A stretch of DNA of 64,000 nt from positions 16,865 through 80,864 of the forward strand of contig NZ_CAIPNF010000242.1 in the NCBI RefSeq assembly GCF_903866365.1, given 5' to 3'. How positions within the stretch are numbered: the stretch's first letter is position 1; every line of letters starts with the position of its first letter. The notes beneath the pieces are model-generated. The model did no database searches, was not told where the DNA came from, and saw only the letters and a program-made list of their open reading frames with translations. Shown in pieces: positions 27,995 through 36,433 of this stretch. The position numbers and the translations under genes are program-made. The stretch is from an uncultured Thiocystis sp. GTDB taxonomy: Bacteria > Pseudomonadota > Gammaproteobacteria > Chromatiales > Chromatiaceae.

Positions 27995-28068
27995 TGGGAT
28001 CGCCGAGTTGCACCCGGCCCTCCGGCCACGGGCCGGAGTCAACGCCGAGAGCAATTCGGCGATCCCAG
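27995..28068. repeat. Nested palindromic intergenic repeat, family 1
   Basis: The outer arms CTGGGATCGCCGA (27995-28007) and TCGGCGATCCCAG (28056-28068) are a perfect 13-bp inverted repeat. Inside, CTCCGGCC and GGCCGGAG form a second hairpin around ACG. The same outer arms recur as a compact palindrome at 38425-38459, so this is a dispersed REP-like family. Confidence 0.8.
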
Positions 28069-28602
28069 GTCGCGACATCGTTCCTGTCCGGATGATGATC
28101 AAGTCCCGTTGATTGAATTCGTGCGTCATCATGCCGATGACTTGGAAAGAAGGCAACGGCCGATCAAATCCGCGCCCAGCGCGCGACGCCTCGTGATCCA
28201 ACGCCCCAGTTCCGTGTCATCTTCGTACTCCGCGAAGCCCCGGCTCAATAAAGATGTAACGGAAACGTGACAGTTCGGCATGATCCCGTTTCGAAAACCC
28301 AGGCAATACGCCAGCCAACCCGGAACTTTCCATTATATTTTCAAGGCATTAAAGATGCGTGACGAGCGGCGTCGGGAGAGGTGCGGCAACCTTCGGCACG
28401 CCGGCTGCGTCCATTGCTGGAAACGCACACGTTCAACCCGAGACTGGTTAGAAGTCGCTTGATCCGCAAGGAATTCCACAAAAAACGTCCGCGGTTTCAG
28501 GAATCGGGGCGACCGCTGCCCCACGTTTCGCCAACCTTACACTTTAACCACCGATCAAACGCATCTGAAAAACTAACTTTTTATTTTTAAACGTCTTTTT
28601 AA

Positions 28603-28618
28603 TGGCCTGTTAATTGCC
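28603..28618 (+). promoter_or_regulatory. Sigma-54 (-24/-12) promoter candidate, VPLPA-CTERM gene 1
   Basis: TGGCCTGTTAATTGCC has GG and GC separated by exactly 10 bases, close to the TGGCAC-N5-TTGCT consensus. It lies about 120 bases before the start at 28738 in an otherwise AT-rich stretch. Confidence 0.6.
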
Positions 28619-28737
28619 TTATCTCTTGCAAGACGAACGATGACCGAATGCGCGGATGCTCCGGCTGCTTTCACTCGCTTCAGGCCCGGACCGCTTCGCG
28701 TTTTGAGATTTTGCATTTCATCGGGAACGGCATAAAA

Positions 28738-29403
28738 ATGAATAAGCTCATGACTAGTTTAGCGATTTCCGCGATGATCGACCTCTTTTGCGTATCCGGC
28801 ATGGCTTCCGCCGCCTCCGTGAACCATGTTGTCAACGGCGATTTCGAGGTGGACAGTCCAGCGCATCACGACGGCAAATGGCAAGTTTACAAAGAGGGCA
28901 TCACTGGCTGGACCACGACCACGGGACCTGGAATCGAAGTGCAGCGCGGTGATATTGGCGGATCCCCTGCTTATACAGGCGTGCAGAAAGTCGAGTTGGA
29001 CAGCCACGGCAATTTCAACAACGCCAATTCCGGCATGTCCCAAAAAATCCTCCTCGAGGCCGGCAGTTATCTCCTTTCATTTGCCTATTTCGGCCGTACT
29101 GGAGATATAGACACGAATGGCATCAATTACCGCTTTGCGGGTACCGGAATTAATGAGAATAAAGTGAACACCGTGTCCGGAGTTTTCGACGATGGTTGGA
29201 AAGTCTTCAATTTCAACTTCACCCTGAATGACCGAACAACGATCTCCCTGTTTTTCGAAGCGACGGGCAAGAGCGATACACTCGGCGGTTATCTTGATGC
29301 GGTCAGCGTCACCGGCGTCCCCATCCCGCCTGCCGTCTGGCTCTTTGGCTCCGCGCTCATGGGGCTGGTCGGCATTGCCCGGCGCCAGACAGCCAAGGTC
29401 TAA
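28738..29403 (+). CDS. VPLPA-CTERM secreted protein 1
   Basis: This 221-residue protein has a signal peptide (cleavage near GMASAA). A beta-rich extracellular domain contains VVNGDFEVDSP, GPGIEVQ, VELDSHGNF and NGINYRF, resembling the DUF642/galactose-binding-like fold. The C-terminal sorting signal is VPIPPAVWLFGSALMGLVG followed by IARRQTAKV: a short motif, one helix and a basic end. It should be a substrate of XrtD (3803-5401). A paralogue lies at 30580. The ATG is preceded by an A-rich leader without a strong ribosome site. Confidence 0.92.
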   Translation: MNKLMTSLAISAMIDLFCVSGMASAASVNHVVNGDFEVDSPAHHDGKWQVYKEGITGWTTTTGPGIEVQRGDIGGSPAYTGVQKVELDSHGNFNNANSGMSQKILLEAGSYLLSFAYFGRTGDIDTNGINYRFAGTGINENKVNTVSGVFDDGWKVFNFNFTLNDRTTISLFFEATGKSDTLGGYLDAVSVTGVPIPPAVWLFGSALMGLVGIARRQTAKV

Positions 29404-29427
29404 CGAACGAAGCACGCTCTTTGCGTC

Positions 29428-29453
29428 GACAGACCATCCTGGTCTGTCCCGTC
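29428..29453. repeat. Palindromic repeat, family 2, copy A
   Basis: GACAGACC-N2-CCTGGTCTGTC followed by CCGTC. The same element, with one base changed, recurs at 31829-31854, so the two copies bracket the second VPLPA-CTERM gene. Confidence 0.8.
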
Positions 29454-29677
29454 AGATCATTCAGCCCGCGCGATGCAGGTTGATGACTGAAACGCACTCC
29501 AATCCTTCCGTGTTTAAGGCGATTCTCGGAAAAGGCTGTACCGCGTCGGGGCGATTTCAATCGCCCCGACTTGCAGGGAGACTTATTCTCGGAAATCGCC
29601 TCATCCCTTGCTTGGCCAAACACCCGCGTTCGCCCCTCCTTCTTCTTCAATGGTAGAGACTTTCCTGGATATCGCCT

Positions 29678-29788
29678 CAGTTCCACGCAACAAAAGCGCC
29701 CCCGGCCTGCCCTGAGCGAAGTCGAAGGGTTTTCCAAGGGCGTTTAAAACGTCAGGCGTTGGAGCGTTGGTTTCGGTGGGTTTCGTGA
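29678..29788. repeat. Left arm of a ~111-bp inverted repeat pair
   Basis: The segment includes CCCTGAGCGAAGTCGAAGGG, CCAAGGGCGTTTA and GTCAGGCGTTGG. It reappears in reverse orientation at 31420-31531 with a few mismatches. The pair flanks 1.6 kb containing the second VPLPA-CTERM gene. Confidence 0.85.
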
Positions 29789-29890
29789 GCAACCGGCATC
29801 CGTGCCAATCATCAGCGTCATACCGCAGTCAGTCTGCCCAGCCTCTCTCGCTACGCGGGCTCAACCAGCGGATGAGCCACAATTTGTTGT

Positions 29891-29998
29891 AGGTTGGGGT
29901 GAGGGACGAACCCCAACCTGCCACCGTGCCGGGAATGAACACCGGCCCCGGTTGCATGGCCGGCGTGGATGTTGGGGTTCACTCTCGTTCACCCCAAC
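29891..29998. repeat. Two hairpins of a GTTGGGGT-type intergenic repeat
   Basis: AGGTTGGGGT / ACCCCAACCT (29891-29919, 9-base loop) is followed by GTTGGGGT / ACCCCAAC (29971-29998). They are related to each other and look like copies of a short mobile palindrome. A similar GGTAGAGCGAAGCGAAACC-type element (reverse strand) lies near 31550-31585. Confidence 0.7.
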
Positions 29999-30443
29999 CT
30001 ACGCGGGCTGGAGATTCCGAAGACGTAACACTGTCTCAACAGTGTGACAGCTTTGAAAATGTATCACAGCAATGAACCGTTCGGTTTTCCCCCTTCACGA
30101 CGCCGGGCAAGGTAGCGGCCAGAGGCGCTAAGTAGCTAGGAAATAAAGGAATGATGGCGTTAACACACCGGGTTCGCGGATGTTCGAAGAGACACGGAAC
30201 AGGCTCTGTCAGGGTATCCGGGACCATTCGAGGACGGTCGCTGTCACATTCCTGGTACAGAGTCGAAACTCCGATCATGCCCGGCCGATAGCAAAAAAAT
30301 AGATTTATTTCAACAACTTAAGATCGGAAATCGGATACTCGAAGCGACCTAGAAATCCACCGCGTATCACCGATGTGACACTTTGAGCGTGGAAGTGGAT
30401 CGCTATCCGACATAAGTCATTGATTTTATTTATGACTTTAAAT

Positions 30444-30459
30444 TGGCACGCCAATCGCT
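30444..30459 (+). promoter_or_regulatory. Sigma-54 (-24/-12) promoter candidate, VPLPA-CTERM gene 2
   Basis: TGGCACGCCAATCGCT matches TGGCAC-N5-TTGCT at all but one position, with GG and GC 10 bases apart. It lies about 120 bases before the start at 30580, the same distance as for gene 1. Confidence 0.75.
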
Positions 30460-30579
30460 TATACAACTGCGTAACAGATTTCGAGAGACACGCAATCATC
30501 GTTTCTCGGATTCGTTCATGTGCTCTTAATGTGTCTTTGCGTTTCTTGATCGGCACCTAACCTTCACTTCAGGATTTAT

Positions 30580-31251
30580 ATGAAAAAGTCAGTTCTTGTT
30601 GCATTCGGCGGTCTTGCTCTGCTTGGCGCATCAGTTGGCGCGAACGCAGCATCGTACTTTTTTGATGGTTTCGAGTCTACAACACCAGCTATCACAGCAA
30701 ACGGCGGCCAATGGCAGGTTTTCAATGAACTTACCAAGTGGAAGACTGTCGGTGGCCCCGGAATCGAAGTGCAAAATGGCGTTGTTGACGGTATCGCAGC
30801 ATATGACGGTGAAAGGAAAATCGAGCTGGACAGCCACCCCGCTCCAGGCAATTCTGCCATGGAGACCAAGAATGGCATTGACCTCTTGGCTGGCAGTTAC
30901 ACACTTTCCTTTTGGTATCTCGGGCGGACAGCTACCGCAGAGACGAATGGCATCAACTACAAGATTTTCAACGTCGACGATGTCGACGGTGACAATGTAA
31001 TTGGGTTCGGCACTGCAGAAGACGTGCTCGCTAAAAACTGGCAGAAGATCAAGCTCGACTTTAATTTGACTGCAGCCACAAAAATCGGCATTTATTTCGC
31101 AGCGGTTGGTACGGACGACACATATGGTGGTCTCGTCGATAATGTGAGACTCGTTGGCACCCCCGTTCCCGTCCCCGCCGCCGCTTGGCTCTTTGGTTCC
31201 GCGCTCATGGGTCTGGTCGGGGTTGCCCGCCGCCGCTCCAGCAAGGTCTGA
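30580..31251 (+). CDS. VPLPA-CTERM secreted protein 2 (paralogue of protein 1)
   Basis: This 223-residue protein has a signal peptide ending GANAAS. The extracellular domain shares GPGIEVQNG, RKIELDSH, AGSYTLSFWYLGR and TNGINYK with protein 1. The sorting tail is VPVPAAAWLFGSALMGLVG followed by VARRRSSKV, a good XrtD substrate signal. The gene is less GC-rich than its surroundings. It lies between inverted repeats and between two copies of a palindromic element, so the duplication may have moved as a unit. An intrinsic terminator follows. Confidence 0.92.
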   Translation: MKKSVLVAFGGLALLGASVGANAASYFFDGFESTTPAITANGGQWQVFNELTKWKTVGGPGIEVQNGVVDGIAAYDGERKIELDSHPAPGNSAMETKNGIDLLAGSYTLSFWYLGRTATAETNGINYKIFNVDDVDGDNVIGFGTAEDVLAKNWQKIKLDFNLTAATKIGIYFAAVGTDDTYGGLVDNVRLVGTPVPVPAAAWLFGSALMGLVGVARRRSSKV

Positions 31252-31320
31252 TCTCAGTCGTCGGGGATCCGCGATCCGGCATTCGCTGCCGGCTCTGGAT
31301 CACGTCTAACCCTGGCGCAC

Positions 31321-31352
31321 AAAAGCCCTGCCACTCGGCAGGGCTTTTTTGT
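31321..31352 (+). terminator. Intrinsic terminator of VPLPA-CTERM gene 2
   Basis: AAAAGCCCTGCC, loop ACTC, GGCAGGGC and then TTTTTT form a perfect 8-bp GC-rich stem with a T-run, 70 bases after the stop codon. Confidence 0.93.
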
Positions 31353-31419
31353 GGAGCAAGGTAGGGTGGTTAGAGTGATCACGGTATAACGTCGATCATT
31401 GGCACAGATACCGTGCTGG

Positions 31420-31531
31420 TCACGAAACCCACCGAACCCACGCGCCAACGCCTGACCTTTGTAAACGCCCTTGGAAAACCCTTCGACTTCGCTCAGGGTA
31501 GGCCGGGGGCGTTTTTTGTTGCGCGGAACTG
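31420..31531. repeat. Right arm of the ~111-bp inverted repeat pair
   Basis: Reverse-complement copy of 29678-29788, including CCAACGCCTGAC, CCCTTCGACTTCGCTCAGGG and GTTGCGCGGAACTG. The identity is visibly high but imperfect. Confidence 0.85.
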
Positions 31532-31590
31532 AACCGTCGGCGCGGGGTTCGGTGGGTTTCGCTTCGCTCTACCCACCCTACGAAACTTGA

Positions 31591-31719
31591 TCACAGTGTT
31601 TGCGGCAGACCCGCTTGTTTGAGAACGGTGTTGGCCATGTGGCGCGAGCGGATTTTCCCATCCACGGGAAAGCGCCGACCGCTGATCGGACTTTCCCAGA
31701 TGTCGTGGTCACCCTTGGA
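31591..31719 (-). pseudogene. HicA-family toxin remnant (C-terminal half only)
   Basis: The last 42 residues of a longer frame read KGDHDIWESPISGRRF, then VDGKIRSRHMANTVLKQAGL. This matches the C-terminal half of HicA mRNA interferases: the catalytic His in a KG-H context, the GRRF/VDGKI strand and the final LKQAGL helix. The N-terminal helix and strand are missing, and no HicB antitoxin gene is adjacent. It is probably a decayed toxin-antitoxin locus in a repeat-rich region. Confidence 0.65.
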
Positions 31720-31828
31720 AGGGCCAACTAACCGAGGGAGTTGAACGATGCCCGACGATCCCGATCCTGCCAAGCGTGACTGTAGCCGAATGGTACGCGA
31801 TGCGTACCCTACGAAACTCGCTCGCGTG

Positions 31829-31854
31829 GACAGACCGTCCTGGTCTGTCCCGTC
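31829..31854. repeat. Palindromic repeat, family 2, copy B
   Basis: GACAGACCGTCCTGGTCTGT followed by CCCGTC; it differs from copy A (29428-29453) at one position. Confidence 0.8.
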
Positions 31855-32153
31855 TGGGGCCTGAAGGCCGGGAGCCCTGTCGTCGTGGGTTGGTTGACGG
31901 AACCCATCCCAAGCAAACCAGACGACAGTCAGGTCCATTCACTGACCGGCGATGAGGAGACCGCCGTTTTCCCTGGACCTTACCTGCCGTATTGCCTAAG
32001 ATTCGGCGGCATTCAGGAGAATGGGTGCGTCCTCGTACAGCCGCACGGAACGTTCAGTGTGGCTCTCGCGGCACGGAGGTGCGATGTCGCGAGCGAGGGT
32101 GACTGATTGGACGTGACGGATCGTTTTTCGGCATTCAGGAGTACAGGTGAATC

Positions 32154-33881
32154 GTGGACGAGCAGTTACAGACCCTTGACGACTATCTGGCCATTCTCAA
32201 GCGCCGCAAGTGGCAGCTCATCGTCCCCGCGGTCATCCTGGCGGTGCTGACGGCGGCGGTCGCGGTCCTGCTTCCGGCTTCCTATCGCTCCTCGGCGACG
32301 ATCCTCATCGAACAGCAGGAAATTCCTTCGGATCTGGTTCAGACGACGGTGACGAGTTTCGCGGATCAGCGGATTCAGGTCATCAGCCGGCGCGTGATGA
32401 CGACCGAAAACCTCGGCCAATTGATCGAACGCTACGACCTCTATCCGGAGCTGCGCCGCAAGATCAGTCTGAACATGGCCGTGGAGCAGATGCGCGACCG
32501 CATCAAGCTGGACATGATCAGCGCCGATGTGATGGATCCGCGCAGCGGGCGCGCGCAGGAGGCGACCATCGCCTTTTCGCTCTCCTTCGAAAACGAATCT
32601 CCGGGGCAGGCGCAAAAGGTCACCAGCGGTCTGGTCTCGCTCTTTCTGCAGGAGAATATCGAACAGCGCCAGGCGGCGGTGACCGACGCGACGACCTTCC
32701 TCCAGGCCGAGGCGGACAAGCTCGGCGAGCAGATCGCCACGCTGGAAGCGCGGCTCGCGGCCTTCAAGGAAGAGCATGGCGAGGCGCTTCCCGAGTTCGC
32801 TTCGCTCAATCGCGAGCTGATGGCGCGCACCGAGTCCCAATTGCGCGACAACATCCAGTCGCAACAGAGCCTGGAACAGCAGAAGCTCTATCTGGAATCG
32901 GAACTGGCCCAGATGGACGCGACCGGCACAACGGACGCCTCGACGCTGCGGCTCCGGGAGCTGGAGGCCCAGTACGCCCAGACCGTCTCGCGCTATTCGA
33001 CCACGCATCCCGACCGGATTCGACTGGAACGGGAGATGGCTACGCTCCGCGGCATGGTCGGCCAGACGAGCTCGGGCGAACTGCAATCCCGGCTGGCCGA
33101 GCTGCACACCGAGCTGGCGGTGCTGCGCGAACGCTATGCCGAAGACCACCCGGATGTCCTCCGCTTGAAGCGGAGTATCGAGGCCACCCGCAAGCAGCTC
33201 GCCGAGGTCGATCCAGCCAGCGATCGCCTGGCTCGGAACCGGGCCGCGACCGATCCGGCCTCGGTGCAATTGCGCACCCGTCTCGATGCGGCGCGTCAGG
33301 ACATCGAATCGCTCAAACTCAAGCGCGTGGAACTGGAAAAAGAACTGGCGAAGTACGAGGAATACGTCAAGGCCTCTCCGCGAATCGAACAGCAGTACAG
33401 CGCCCTGACCCGCGACTATGACAATGCCATGAACAAGTATCGCGAGGTGCGCGATAAGGTGCTGCAGGCGGAGTTGGCGCAGTCGCTGGAAACGAACCGC
33501 AAGGGCGAACGCTTCCTGCTGATCGAGCCCCCGCTGGTCCCGGAAAAACCCTTCAAACCGAATCGGCCGGCGATCCTGGTGCTGGGCGTCGTGCTGTCGC
33601 TGGCGGGCGGCGTGGGCCATCTGGCGCTGCGCGAGATGCTGGACAAGGGCATCCACGGCGCGCGCGCGCTGCAAACTATCGCGAAGGTTCCCTTGCTCGG
33701 AGTCATCCCGTATATCGAAACGAGCCTGGATCGCCGCCGCCGGATCCGGCGGCGGCTGCTGACGATCGGCGCGGTGTTGCTGGCGCTGATCGGGGGCGTG
33801 ATCGTCTTCCACCTCTTCGTCATGCCGCTGGATGTCCTCTGGTTCGCGCTCATGCGCAAACTCGATCTTCTCATGCTCTAA
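32154..33881 (+). CDS. Wzz-type polysaccharide chain-length determinant (GumC/EpsF-like)
   Basis: This 575-residue inner-membrane protein controls the length of an exported polysaccharide. A Wzz domain with an N-terminal helix covers about residues 15-45 (WQLIVPAVILAVLTAAVAVLL). A long periplasmic coiled-coil region follows (about 170-450). A second helix is preceded by the proline-rich PPLVPEKPFKPNRP, typical of the family. Further hydrophobic segments lie at 500-570. GTG is the start, with AGGAG 11 bases upstream. The CpsD-type ATPase gene follows 33 bp later, the usual copolymerase-kinase pair. Confidence 0.9.
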   Translation: MDEQLQTLDDYLAILKRRKWQLIVPAVILAVLTAAVAVLLPASYRSSATILIEQQEIPSDLVQTTVTSFADQRIQVISRRVMTTENLGQLIERYDLYPELRRKISLNMAVEQMRDRIKLDMISADVMDPRSGRAQEATIAFSLSFENESPGQAQKVTSGLVSLFLQENIEQRQAAVTDATTFLQAEADKLGEQIATLEARLAAFKEEHGEALPEFASLNRELMARTESQLRDNIQSQQSLEQQKLYLESELAQMDATGTTDASTLRLRELEAQYAQTVSRYSTTHPDRIRLEREMATLRGMVGQTSSGELQSRLAELHTELAVLRERYAEDHPDVLRLKRSIEATRKQLAEVDPASDRLARNRAATDPASVQLRTRLDAARQDIESLKLKRVELEKELAKYEEYVKASPRIEQQYSALTRDYDNAMNKYREVRDKVLQAELAQSLETNRKGERFLLIEPPLVPEKPFKPNRPAILVLGVVLSLAGGVGHLALREMLDKGIHGARALQTIAKVPLLGVIPYIETSLDRRRRIRRRLLTIGAVLLALIGGVIVFHLFVMPLDVLWFALMRKLDLLML

Positions 33882-33914
33882 CCAAATCCGCTCGTCGTCT
33901 TGAGGTGTGTCCGT

Positions 33915-34760
33915 ATGGATCGCTTAACCACGCTGGAGAAATCCGCGCTCAGGGAAACCGCTTCGCCCACACCCGCTCCCGCGGAGCGCCACCCGCTGGC
34001 GCCCGACGAGCGCGGACTCCCCGCCGCCAATACGCTGGCGACAGCCTCCGGCGTGGATGTCGCCTATACCCGAACCACGACCGTTCAGGTCGATCCGGCG
34101 CGCCTGCGCGAACTGCGTATCTTCGTGTCCAAGAAGCATGATCCGGTCGAACAATCGTATAAGGTGTTGCGCACGCATGTGTTGCAGCGGATGCGCGCCA
34201 ACGGTTGGCGGACCCTGGCGATCACGAGCGCGGGCGAAGGCAACGGCAAGACCCTGACCGCGATCAACCTCGGGATCAGTCTGGCGCGCGAGGTCAATCA
34301 GACGGTGCTGCTGGTGGATCTGGATCTGCGGCGCCCCTCGCTCGGGCGCTATTTCGTCCCGGCAGGACACCCCGGGCTCAGCGACTATCTGATGGGCGAG
34401 GCGGAACTCTCGGAGATTCTGATTCACCCGAATATCGAGCGGCTGGTAGTCCTGCCCGGTCACAAGCCCTTCATTCACAGCTCGGAGGTTCTGTCCTCCC
34501 CCAGGATGGTTCAGCTCGTGCATGAAATCAGGAGCCGGTACGAAGATCGCATCACCCTGTTCGACATGCCGCCGCTGCTCGCCAGCGACGATGTCATCGC
34601 CTTCCTGCCCTATCTGGATGCGGTGCTGCTGGTGGTGGAAGAAGGCAAGACGACGAAAGAAGAGGTCCAGCATGCGCAGCAATTGCTGGGCGTCGAGAAG
34701 ATCATCGGGATGGTGCTCAACAAGTCCTCCAGCGCGGGCTCGACGCTGACCTATTACTGA
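33915..34760 (+). CDS. CpsD/CapB-family tyrosine-protein kinase-like ATPase
   Basis: This 281-residue P-loop protein is the cytoplasmic partner of the Wzz-type copolymerase. Walker A is SAGEGNGKT (105-113), Walker A' is LLVDLDLRRPSLGRYF and Walker B is ITLFDMPPLL. There is no C-terminal tyrosine cluster beyond the final TYY, so autophosphorylation may be limited or occur on these two residues. It resembles the kinase-like proteins of exosortase-linked exopolysaccharide loci. The start follows GAGGTG. It forms an operon with the chain-length gene. Confidence 0.9.
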   Translation: MDRLTTLEKSALRETASPTPAPAERHPLAPDERGLPAANTLATASGVDVAYTRTTTVQVDPARLRELRIFVSKKHDPVEQSYKVLRTHVLQRMRANGWRTLAITSAGEGNGKTLTAINLGISLAREVNQTVLLVDLDLRRPSLGRYFVPAGHPGLSDYLMGEAELSEILIHPNIERLVVLPGHKPFIHSSEVLSSPRMVQLVHEIRSRYEDRITLFDMPPLLASDDVIAFLPYLDAVLLVVEEGKTTKEEVQHAQQLLGVEKIIGMVLNKSSSAGSTLTYY

Positions 34761-34832
34761 ATCGAACCTGCGCTGTCAGCCGACCGCCAGCCTGCGACCC
34801 ACTTAACGCTTTTCATCCAACGCCTCCTGTAA

Positions 34833-34850
34833 TGTCACATTTGTGTGACA
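34833..34850 (+). promoter_or_regulatory. Palindromic operator candidate upstream of the VpsR-like gene
   Basis: TGTCACA-TTTG-TGTGACA is a perfect 7-bp inverted repeat with a 4-base centre, 148 bases before the regulator start. It could be an autoregulatory site or the site of another regulator. Confidence 0.45.
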
Positions 34851-34997
34851 CTTACCGTCTCGAAATCGATATACTTGCCCTCAAAATCGCTCATACAAGA
34901 TGGCGGCGGACCACCGGTACTCGGCTGGTCGCCGCCTGTGAAGCCTGTCTGGATCTCTATTCGAGACCCGACCGCATCAGTCAAGGATCAACCGTTT

Positions 34998-36395
34998 ATG
35001 CGCAAGCTTCTCGTGATTTCGCCAGATCCTTTACCCGAAGAAATCGTCCGCTTCCTGGAGCAGAAGCAGTGGGCGATCGCCCATGCGCTCGACGCTACAG
35101 ACGCACTCGGCCTCGATGCCGAGCACCATTTTCTGGTTGGCCTGATCGTCTTCCCGGATTCCGCCGACCTTCAACTGGAGACACGACTGGTCGAGCAGAC
35201 GCTGTCGCTTCCCAACCTCAAATGGGTTGCCACCCTCGCTCACGAGCAACTCGACCGACTCGCGATCAAGCGCTTCATCGCCGAACGACTGTATGACTTT
35301 CAGGTCTTGCCGATCGATGGCGCCCGACTTGCGATGATTCTCGGGCATGCCTATGGCATGGCCAGAATCGAGCACGACTATCGACACAAACATGCGGCCA
35401 TCTACCACACGCATTTCGGGCTGGTCGGCAACAGCCCCGTCATGCAGAGGCTGTATCGAACCTTGCAGCGCGCCGCCGAGTCGGATGTGTCGGTGCTGAT
35501 CACGGGCCCAACCGGCACCGGCAAGGAACTGGCCGCGCGGGCCATTCATGAGCATTCCGGACGGGCCAAAGGACCCTTCGTCGCGATCAACTGCGCGGCG
35601 ATTCCGCACACGCTGCTGCAATCGGAGTTGTTTGGCCACGAAAAGGGTTCCTTTACCAGCGCGAGCGCACGTAAGGTCGGGTATATCCAGACCGCGACCG
35701 GCGGCACCCTGTTTCTGGACGAGATCGGCGATATGCCGCTGGAATCGCAGGCGACCCTGCTGCGCTTCCTGGAAGACAAGATCGTCACGCCGTTGGGCAG
35801 CACGCAAGGCAACTATATGGATGTGCGGGTCATTGCCTCGACCAATGTCGATCTCGCCCTGGCCATCGAGGAGAAAGCGTTTCGCGCCGACCTCTACTAT
35901 CGGCTTGCCTTTCTGAGCGTCACGACGCCCAGCTTGAGCAGCCGGGGGGACGATATCGAACTGCTCGCCCATTTTTTTCTTGAAGAGATCACGAAAGATC
36001 GCCGCAAGTGCGGCCTGAGATTCGGCAAGAAGGCCCTTGCGGTCATGCGCGGTTACGCATGGCCGGGGAACATTCGCGAGTTGCACAGCGTCGTCCATCA
36101 TGCGGCCATGAACTGCGAGGGCGACGAGATCCGACCCGCGGATCTCAAGATTCGCATCGGGCAGGCCAGAAAACCTAAGGGCAACGTCGCTCACCGCAAA
36201 AACAATGTGCCCACGCACTTGATCCTGGGCACCCTCAAGAGCGGACGGGATCAGTCAGAAAAGCATAATCTGGAGTTTGCGCTTGAACGCAACGATTCGA
36301 ACGTCAGCCGTACCGCCCAGGATTTGGGCATCTCGCGCATGACGCTCTATCGATTGATGGCAAAACACGGTGTCACCCGCAGCCTCCCCGACTGA
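34998..36395 (+). CDS. VpsR-like enhancer-binding transcriptional regulator
   Basis: This 465-residue regulator has an N-terminal receiver-like domain (1-130) with Asp54 in LIVFPDS. A sigma-54-type AAA+ domain follows: Walker A GPTGTGKE, Walker B GGTLFLDEIGDMP and an arginine-finger region. The C-terminal Fis-type HTH is NVSRTAQDLGISRMTLYRLM. The domain order and flanking motifs match VpsR, the biofilm regulator of Vibrio that responds to cyclic di-GMP. The sigma-54 contact loop, normally GAFTGA, reads GSFTSA (217-222). It is therefore altered but keeps the central FT. It lies directly after the polysaccharide pair and could control it and the sigma-54-type promoters nearby. Confidence 0.85.
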   Translation: MRKLLVISPDPLPEEIVRFLEQKQWAIAHALDATDALGLDAEHHFLVGLIVFPDSADLQLETRLVEQTLSLPNLKWVATLAHEQLDRLAIKRFIAERLYDFQVLPIDGARLAMILGHAYGMARIEHDYRHKHAAIYHTHFGLVGNSPVMQRLYRTLQRAAESDVSVLITGPTGTGKELAARAIHEHSGRAKGPFVAINCAAIPHTLLQSELFGHEKGSFTSASARKVGYIQTATGGTLFLDEIGDMPLESQATLLRFLEDKIVTPLGSTQGNYMDVRVIASTNVDLALAIEEKAFRADLYYRLAFLSVTTPSLSSRGDDIELLAHFFLEEITKDRRKCGLRFGKKALAVMRGYAWPGNIRELHSVVHHAAMNCEGDEIRPADLKIRIGQARKPKGNVAHRKNNVPTHLILGTLKSGRDQSEKHNLEFALERNDSNVSRTAQDLGISRMTLYRLMAKHGVTRSLPD

Positions 36396-36409
36396 GTCGA
36401 TGGGCGGAT

Positions 36410-36428
36410 CGCGGAAACCGATTCCGCG
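36410..36428. terminator. Hairpin between convergent regulator and hemerythrin genes
   Basis: CGCGGAA and TTCCGCG flank a 5-base loop, between two convergent stop codons. No T-run follows on either strand, so it is a weak terminator candidate. Confidence 0.4.
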
Positions 36429-36433
36429 CGGAC

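Larger units (their letters stand above)
27888..28602. other. Gene-free region upstream of prsT
   Basis: This 0.7-kb stretch separates the divergent prsT and first VPLPA-CTERM genes. It holds an 18-bp tandem duplication and a nested palindrome, both listed separately. Short reading frames on both strands have no recognisable features. The sequence becomes AT-rich near 28550-28600, leading into a sigma-54-type promoter. Confidence 0.6.
29404..30443. other. Repeat-rich intergenic region between the two VPLPA-CTERM paralogues
   Basis: About 1 kb without a credible gene. It contains a GACAGACC palindrome and a hairpin GTCGGGGCGA / TCGCCCCGAC (29545-29570). One arm of a 111-bp inverted repeat and two GTTGGGGT / ACCCCAAC hairpins complete the set. 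The reading frames are artefacts of these repeats. Confidence 0.7.
31532..32153. other. Intergenic region upstream of the chain-length gene
   Basis: The region holds a GGTTTCGCTTCGCTCTACCC repeat near 31556 and a HicA fragment (listed separately). It also holds copy B of the GACAGACC palindrome, and two copies of CGGCATTCAGGAG, near 32008 and 32129; the second supplies the ribosome site of the next gene. No intact gene is seen. Confidence 0.55.

Noticed and set aside
27888..28013. N-terminal extension of prsT through the tandem duplication
   Set aside because: The lipoprotein signal requires the start near 27887, where AAGGAG is correctly spaced.
29404..30300. Several short frames in the repeat-rich region
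   Set aside because: They are produced by palindromic repeats and have no consistent start or protein features.
31408..31430. Fourth sigma-54-type site (TGGCAC near 31410)
   Set aside because: The downstream GC is 12 bases from GG rather than 10, and no gene follows closely.
32166..33812. 548-codon minus-strand frame opposite the chain-length gene
   Set aside because: It is an antisense artefact; the plus-strand Wzz protein has clear domains.
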